DNA of 64,000 nt. It comes from Metallyticus violacea (Eukaryota > Arthropoda > Insecta > Mantodea > Metallyticidae). The stretch lies in assembly GCA_030762175.1 (NCBI GenBank), contig CM060838.1:16250001-16314000 (forward strand), in the 5' to 3' direction. Below are positions 60,761-64,000 of this stretch, piece by piece. The notes beneath the pieces are model-generated. The model had not been told where the DNA came from, did not search any database, and saw nothing but the letters and a program-made list of their open reading frames with translations. Position 1 is the stretch's first letter; every line of letters starts with the position of its first letter. Position numbers and translations under genes: made by a program.

Positions 60761-61175
60761 ATGCCGAGAGTAAGCTACTCACTGGAACAAAAAATATTTA
60801 TTTATGATTATTGTTTGCAAAACAAAGAGCGCAAATATTGTAGGAAAGAATTTAATGCTAAAACAGTCTTAATAGAAGCGAAACTTCATAACATAGGCTA
60901 TCGATTGACAACTTTACCTCAGAAGTCTTCAACACAAATAGCCCAGCAAGTTGATGTATCTGTGTACAGTGCGTATAAAGCCACACAGTTGCAGCATCTT
61001 CATAATTATACAATTATTGCTGTATTTGAAACTAAACCCGTGGATGTGCTGAAACAAACCGTTCGGAAACAATTTACAATTTGAATTGCTGTGAGTGTCT
61101 CAAATTGTTTTCAAAAGAATTCAGGCAGGCTCATAGCGGAGGGCAGGCACTTCGAGCATCTGCTCTGTGTGAGTA
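60761..61175 (+). mobile_element. IS630/mariner-like relic with DUF4817-type N-terminus, middle deleted
   Basis: A 107-codon frame starts MPRVSYSLEQKIFIYDYCLQ, a DUF4817-type helix-turn-helix start seen in arthropod transposon proteins. It continues with KSSTQIAQQVDVSVYSAYKA followed by T-Q-L, the second helix-turn-helix ('K-S-x-x-x-L-A-Q-x-x-G-V-S-x-x-S-A-x-x-A-T-K-L-L'). About 20 residues after the F-E-T-K-P-V-D segment the match breaks, and within 60 bases the sequence shows VFKRIQAG, then (one frameshift on) EGRHFEHLL, the C-terminal 'E-G-G-H-F-x-H-L-L' of the same family. The whole DDE catalytic core is therefore missing. Confidence 0.72.
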
Positions 61176-62245
61176 CAATATTAATTACTATTTACTACTA
61201 ATTAATAACGAAAGAAACAAAAAATGCGCACTTCCCCCTTCCGACGCGATTTCCTTCGGCAATTGGTAAGGCCCTTGCGCTGTAATTTCCCATCGGAAAA
61301 ATTAACTTCCAATTGCGTACGGGAATGAAAACCTGTATATACTTGTTTTCTGTCTTTAAAAAAGTTTGGAATTATTGAATTATTTGAGTGACTATTTCAG
61401 TGTTTTATTGATTTCTGATGCTACTAGGTTTTTATATATTAGCTATACTGTCTTTACGGGCTACTCCATTTTCATTTTTAGTACATATACACATATAAAA
61501 ACTCTTAAAAGTTTAATAAAAGAGCAAAGTTTGAAAATATATTTTAAAATTTTCTTCACATGAATGCCGGTTTTTTTAAAAAATATTTTTATAGTAAATG
61601 GCAAAGGCGAATGAACTAGATTATACTTTTGTAAATATTCCATTTTAAGTTTATGTTCTAAATTAAATAAAAAATAGCTTGTCGTAAATTATTGACAACT
61701 TTATCATTTTAATTTAAGTTGTTGAAAAATAATCCGAAACACGGACTCAAATAAACAGATGTATATATTAGTATACAATAAAACATACAACTATGCGGTC
61801 AAATTTCTTGATTTCTCAGCTCTGAAACTCGTGTTACACTACTTCAAGACCCCCCTACCTCATTATTTTTTTGCACATATTTCTGTGAACCTCCTCCTTG
61901 GCCTAGCAGTAATTCTAATATTTATAGGTTTAGATATGAATGTTTCACGTTACCAAACTAGCAAATTTTCCTATATCTTCTTAGCCTTCCAACTTATCTC
62001 TGCTGTTCATTCCCTTCGCCATCTTAGTCTTCTTTGATAGTTCAAAACTGGCAACTATCCAGTAGAGTTATTATTCGTAAATTTAATATCCTCTCGAGTG
62101 TTGTGGAGAACAATTTCCCACTTCCTTTATATTACGAATACGCTTGTTTACTTCAAAATGTTCTTCTTTGAAAGCAAAAACACAAAATTCTTTTGAATCT
62201 CTTTGAATCAAGACGCTGCCCTAACAGTCTTTAACGCTGAATTGA

Positions 62246-62247
<2 letters not shown>

Positions 62248-62308
<61 letters not shown>
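62248..62308. repeat. (ATT)n microsatellite of about 60 bp
   Basis: Perfect ATT tract; the leucine-run frame over it is an artefact. Confidence 0.95.
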
Positions 62309-64000
62309 GTGTATTAAGTTCATTTTTACTTACAATTTTTAATAAAGAAACAAAAAGCAACTATTTATATGGTCTCCTAATTCAAATCGCCCGTTTTCGC
62401 AGATCTATTTCGTCCACCCAGAAAGAGAAAATTACAATTGGATGCTGGCACAGATAAAAGAACACCAAAGGTAAAATTGGAAGATAAAGATATTCTGTTC
62501 TAAACGTTTGCATGCATTTTATTTACATTTTCTTTAAAGAAGATCTAATATTGATGTTAAAAATAAGAGCAGCATGCAAGAAAATCTCAAACTTAAACGG
62601 AGGTTCAGTCACGAGTTTATGTATGTATGGCGAAGAGTTCAAGGAGCGCCCAGCGGCAAATGTGCCGACTGTCCCCCACGTTAATTTCGTTGTTTCTCGG
62701 AAAAAAACTATAGTGCGGAAATAAATAACTTATATAAAATAATACGACAATAATTAATTAATATTTTCTATATTTCATAGTAAATGAGGTACGTCATGTC
62801 CAAAATCCTTAAAACTTCAATTATCTCGAATAATGTATAATGAAAATTTCACCTGAGCTTCTTCTATTTTACTTATACTTTTCCTCGTTTCATTTTTATG
62901 GATTTAATATTGATGGATTGCTTCTGCAGATTTTCTGTTAGACTTCATCAAAATTAAAAACTGATGTCTGGAGAGCGAGGTGGCATAATCACCCATTTAT
63001 CATTCTATAACTAAACAGCTTATATATCTTCAAGTGTTTCTTTAGAAAACACCTTTTTATTTAAGGTATAACTTTTTCTCGCCACTTTTTAAACAAATCG
63101 CGAACATTTAAGTTTTGTAAAGTACAGAGAGCCTGTTGAAAATGTCTACGAAATTTACGCTTAATAAAACTTCTTTAAGAGGTAGGTCTTGACAATAAAT
63201 GCCCTTCGTTCACCTGTCAATTTTTAATAATTGCAATATACCGCATTTACAGTTTAGTTCACACTTCCTGTCACAATATCGTTGCCAAGTAACTTTTGAC
63301 TATTCCCACGGGGAGAGACAACAAGAGAGAGAAGCACAGGGTTGAGACAAATTCGCTCGCTTATTTGTTACTAATTAACACTCCAGATGTCAATATAGCT
63401 CAATATGCTGATGAGTTTTGCTCTTCAAAACAGATAAACACTTAGAGCCACTAACTAACTGCAAACATTATTACATTTAATCGAAAGGTAGTGCAAGCGT
63501 TGGAAAATGATAATTCGGCTAAAAATCACGCCATCATCAACAAACGCGTAAACCCGTAAATTGTCCTACTCTCACATAAAAAAGTATACAATGGAAAGAT
63601 TCCGTTACTTATTTGAATGTTCAATTAGATAATGTTTGATGGACACATTACACATTTTTCATTAGGTTCCGACAGCAATCATAATCCCCAGGCATGGCCG
63701 CAGATAGTTGGCTACATTACCGGTATCTCTATTCAGCATACCGCTGCTTTCCCACTAGACTACTACGTGAATCCTCTTCACTTCCTTATGAAGGATGAAA
63801 CTGGGCGCCGAGCAAGAAGAGTTTGCAAGTTACCATAAAACGAGAATGCTCTCATCTGCTCTCTCGGCAATTTCGATTATCAGACCTGACCCAAACCGAG
63901 ATTCAAGGTGCCATGCCTGGCTTACGGTCCCTTCGGATAACATTTGTCTTGGTCCGTTCAACGGGTAAAACCTTAACCTTAATTTCAGGTGGCACCCAGT

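Larger units (their letters stand above)
59872..64000. other. Upstream flank or 5'UTR-intron region, with a transposon relic
   Basis: Upstream of the candidate ATG on the minus strand. Apart from the DUF4817-type transposase relic at 60761-61175 and the (ATT)n tract at 62248-62308, I see no gene. No convincing promoter (TATA plus initiator with a following exon) could be placed. Segments 61180-62240 and 62310-64000 are AT-rich with only short open frames. Confidence 0.5.

Noticed and set aside
1..64000. CRISPR arrays, operons, riboswitches, phage or plasmid features
   Set aside because: None seen; the window is eukaryotic with spliced exons, SINEs and LINEs, so such features are not expected.

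Overview
The window is AT-rich, intron-dominated nuclear DNA from an animal, most likely an arthropod. The grounds are a metazoan membrane-protein gene with very small exons and very long introns, tRNA-derived SINEs, many decayed mariner/Tc1 transposases and LINE 3' ends, and long (AAT)n and (AT)n microsatellites. No bacterial-type operon, rRNA gene or CRISPR array is visible. The species cannot be settled from sequence alone. A chelicerate is a reasonable guess but only a guess.

Main result: almost the whole window appears to be one gene on the minus strand, a type II membrane protein of the dipeptidyl-peptidase 4/6/10 family (S9B, prolyl oligopeptidase clan). Four coding exons can be read in order: 59871-59827 (candidate initiator exon, 15 codons), 40470-40159 (104 codons, transmembrane segment and start of the ectodomain), 14249-14175 (25 codons) and 1625-1573 (17 codons plus 2 nt). 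Splice sites and phases fit at every junction, and the joined peptide follows the DPP4/DPP6/DPP10 N-terminal order: short cytoplasmic tail, W-R before a hydrophobic helix, the W-I-S-x-T-x-F strand, S-x-D-x-x-Y-x-L, then V-F-R-x-x-Y-T-A-x-Y-x-I-Y. The introns are about 19.4, 25.9 and 12.5 kb. The rest of the beta-propeller and the hydrolase domain must lie to the left of position 1, so whether the enzyme is active or inactive cannot be judged here.

The introns hold old mobile DNA. Two SINE families with tRNA-like heads recur: family A (about 280 bp, head GGTCCTGGTGGTGTAGTGG) and family B (about 270 bp, head CACGGGTGGCCGAGGTCG). There are at least six mariner-type transposase relics, one IS630/mariner-like relic with a DUF4817-type N-terminus and its middle missing, two Tc1-like relics, five LINE C-terminal relics and a probable LTR-retrotransposon 5' end. 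A foldback element at 51761-52622 carries a nested SINE A with an 11-bp target duplication. An approximately 100-bp repeat occurs three times, two of the copies forming an inverted pair around 45.7-46.9 kb.

No new biological system was found. The most useful observation is the recovery of a gene of about 58 kb from exons as short as 53 nt.
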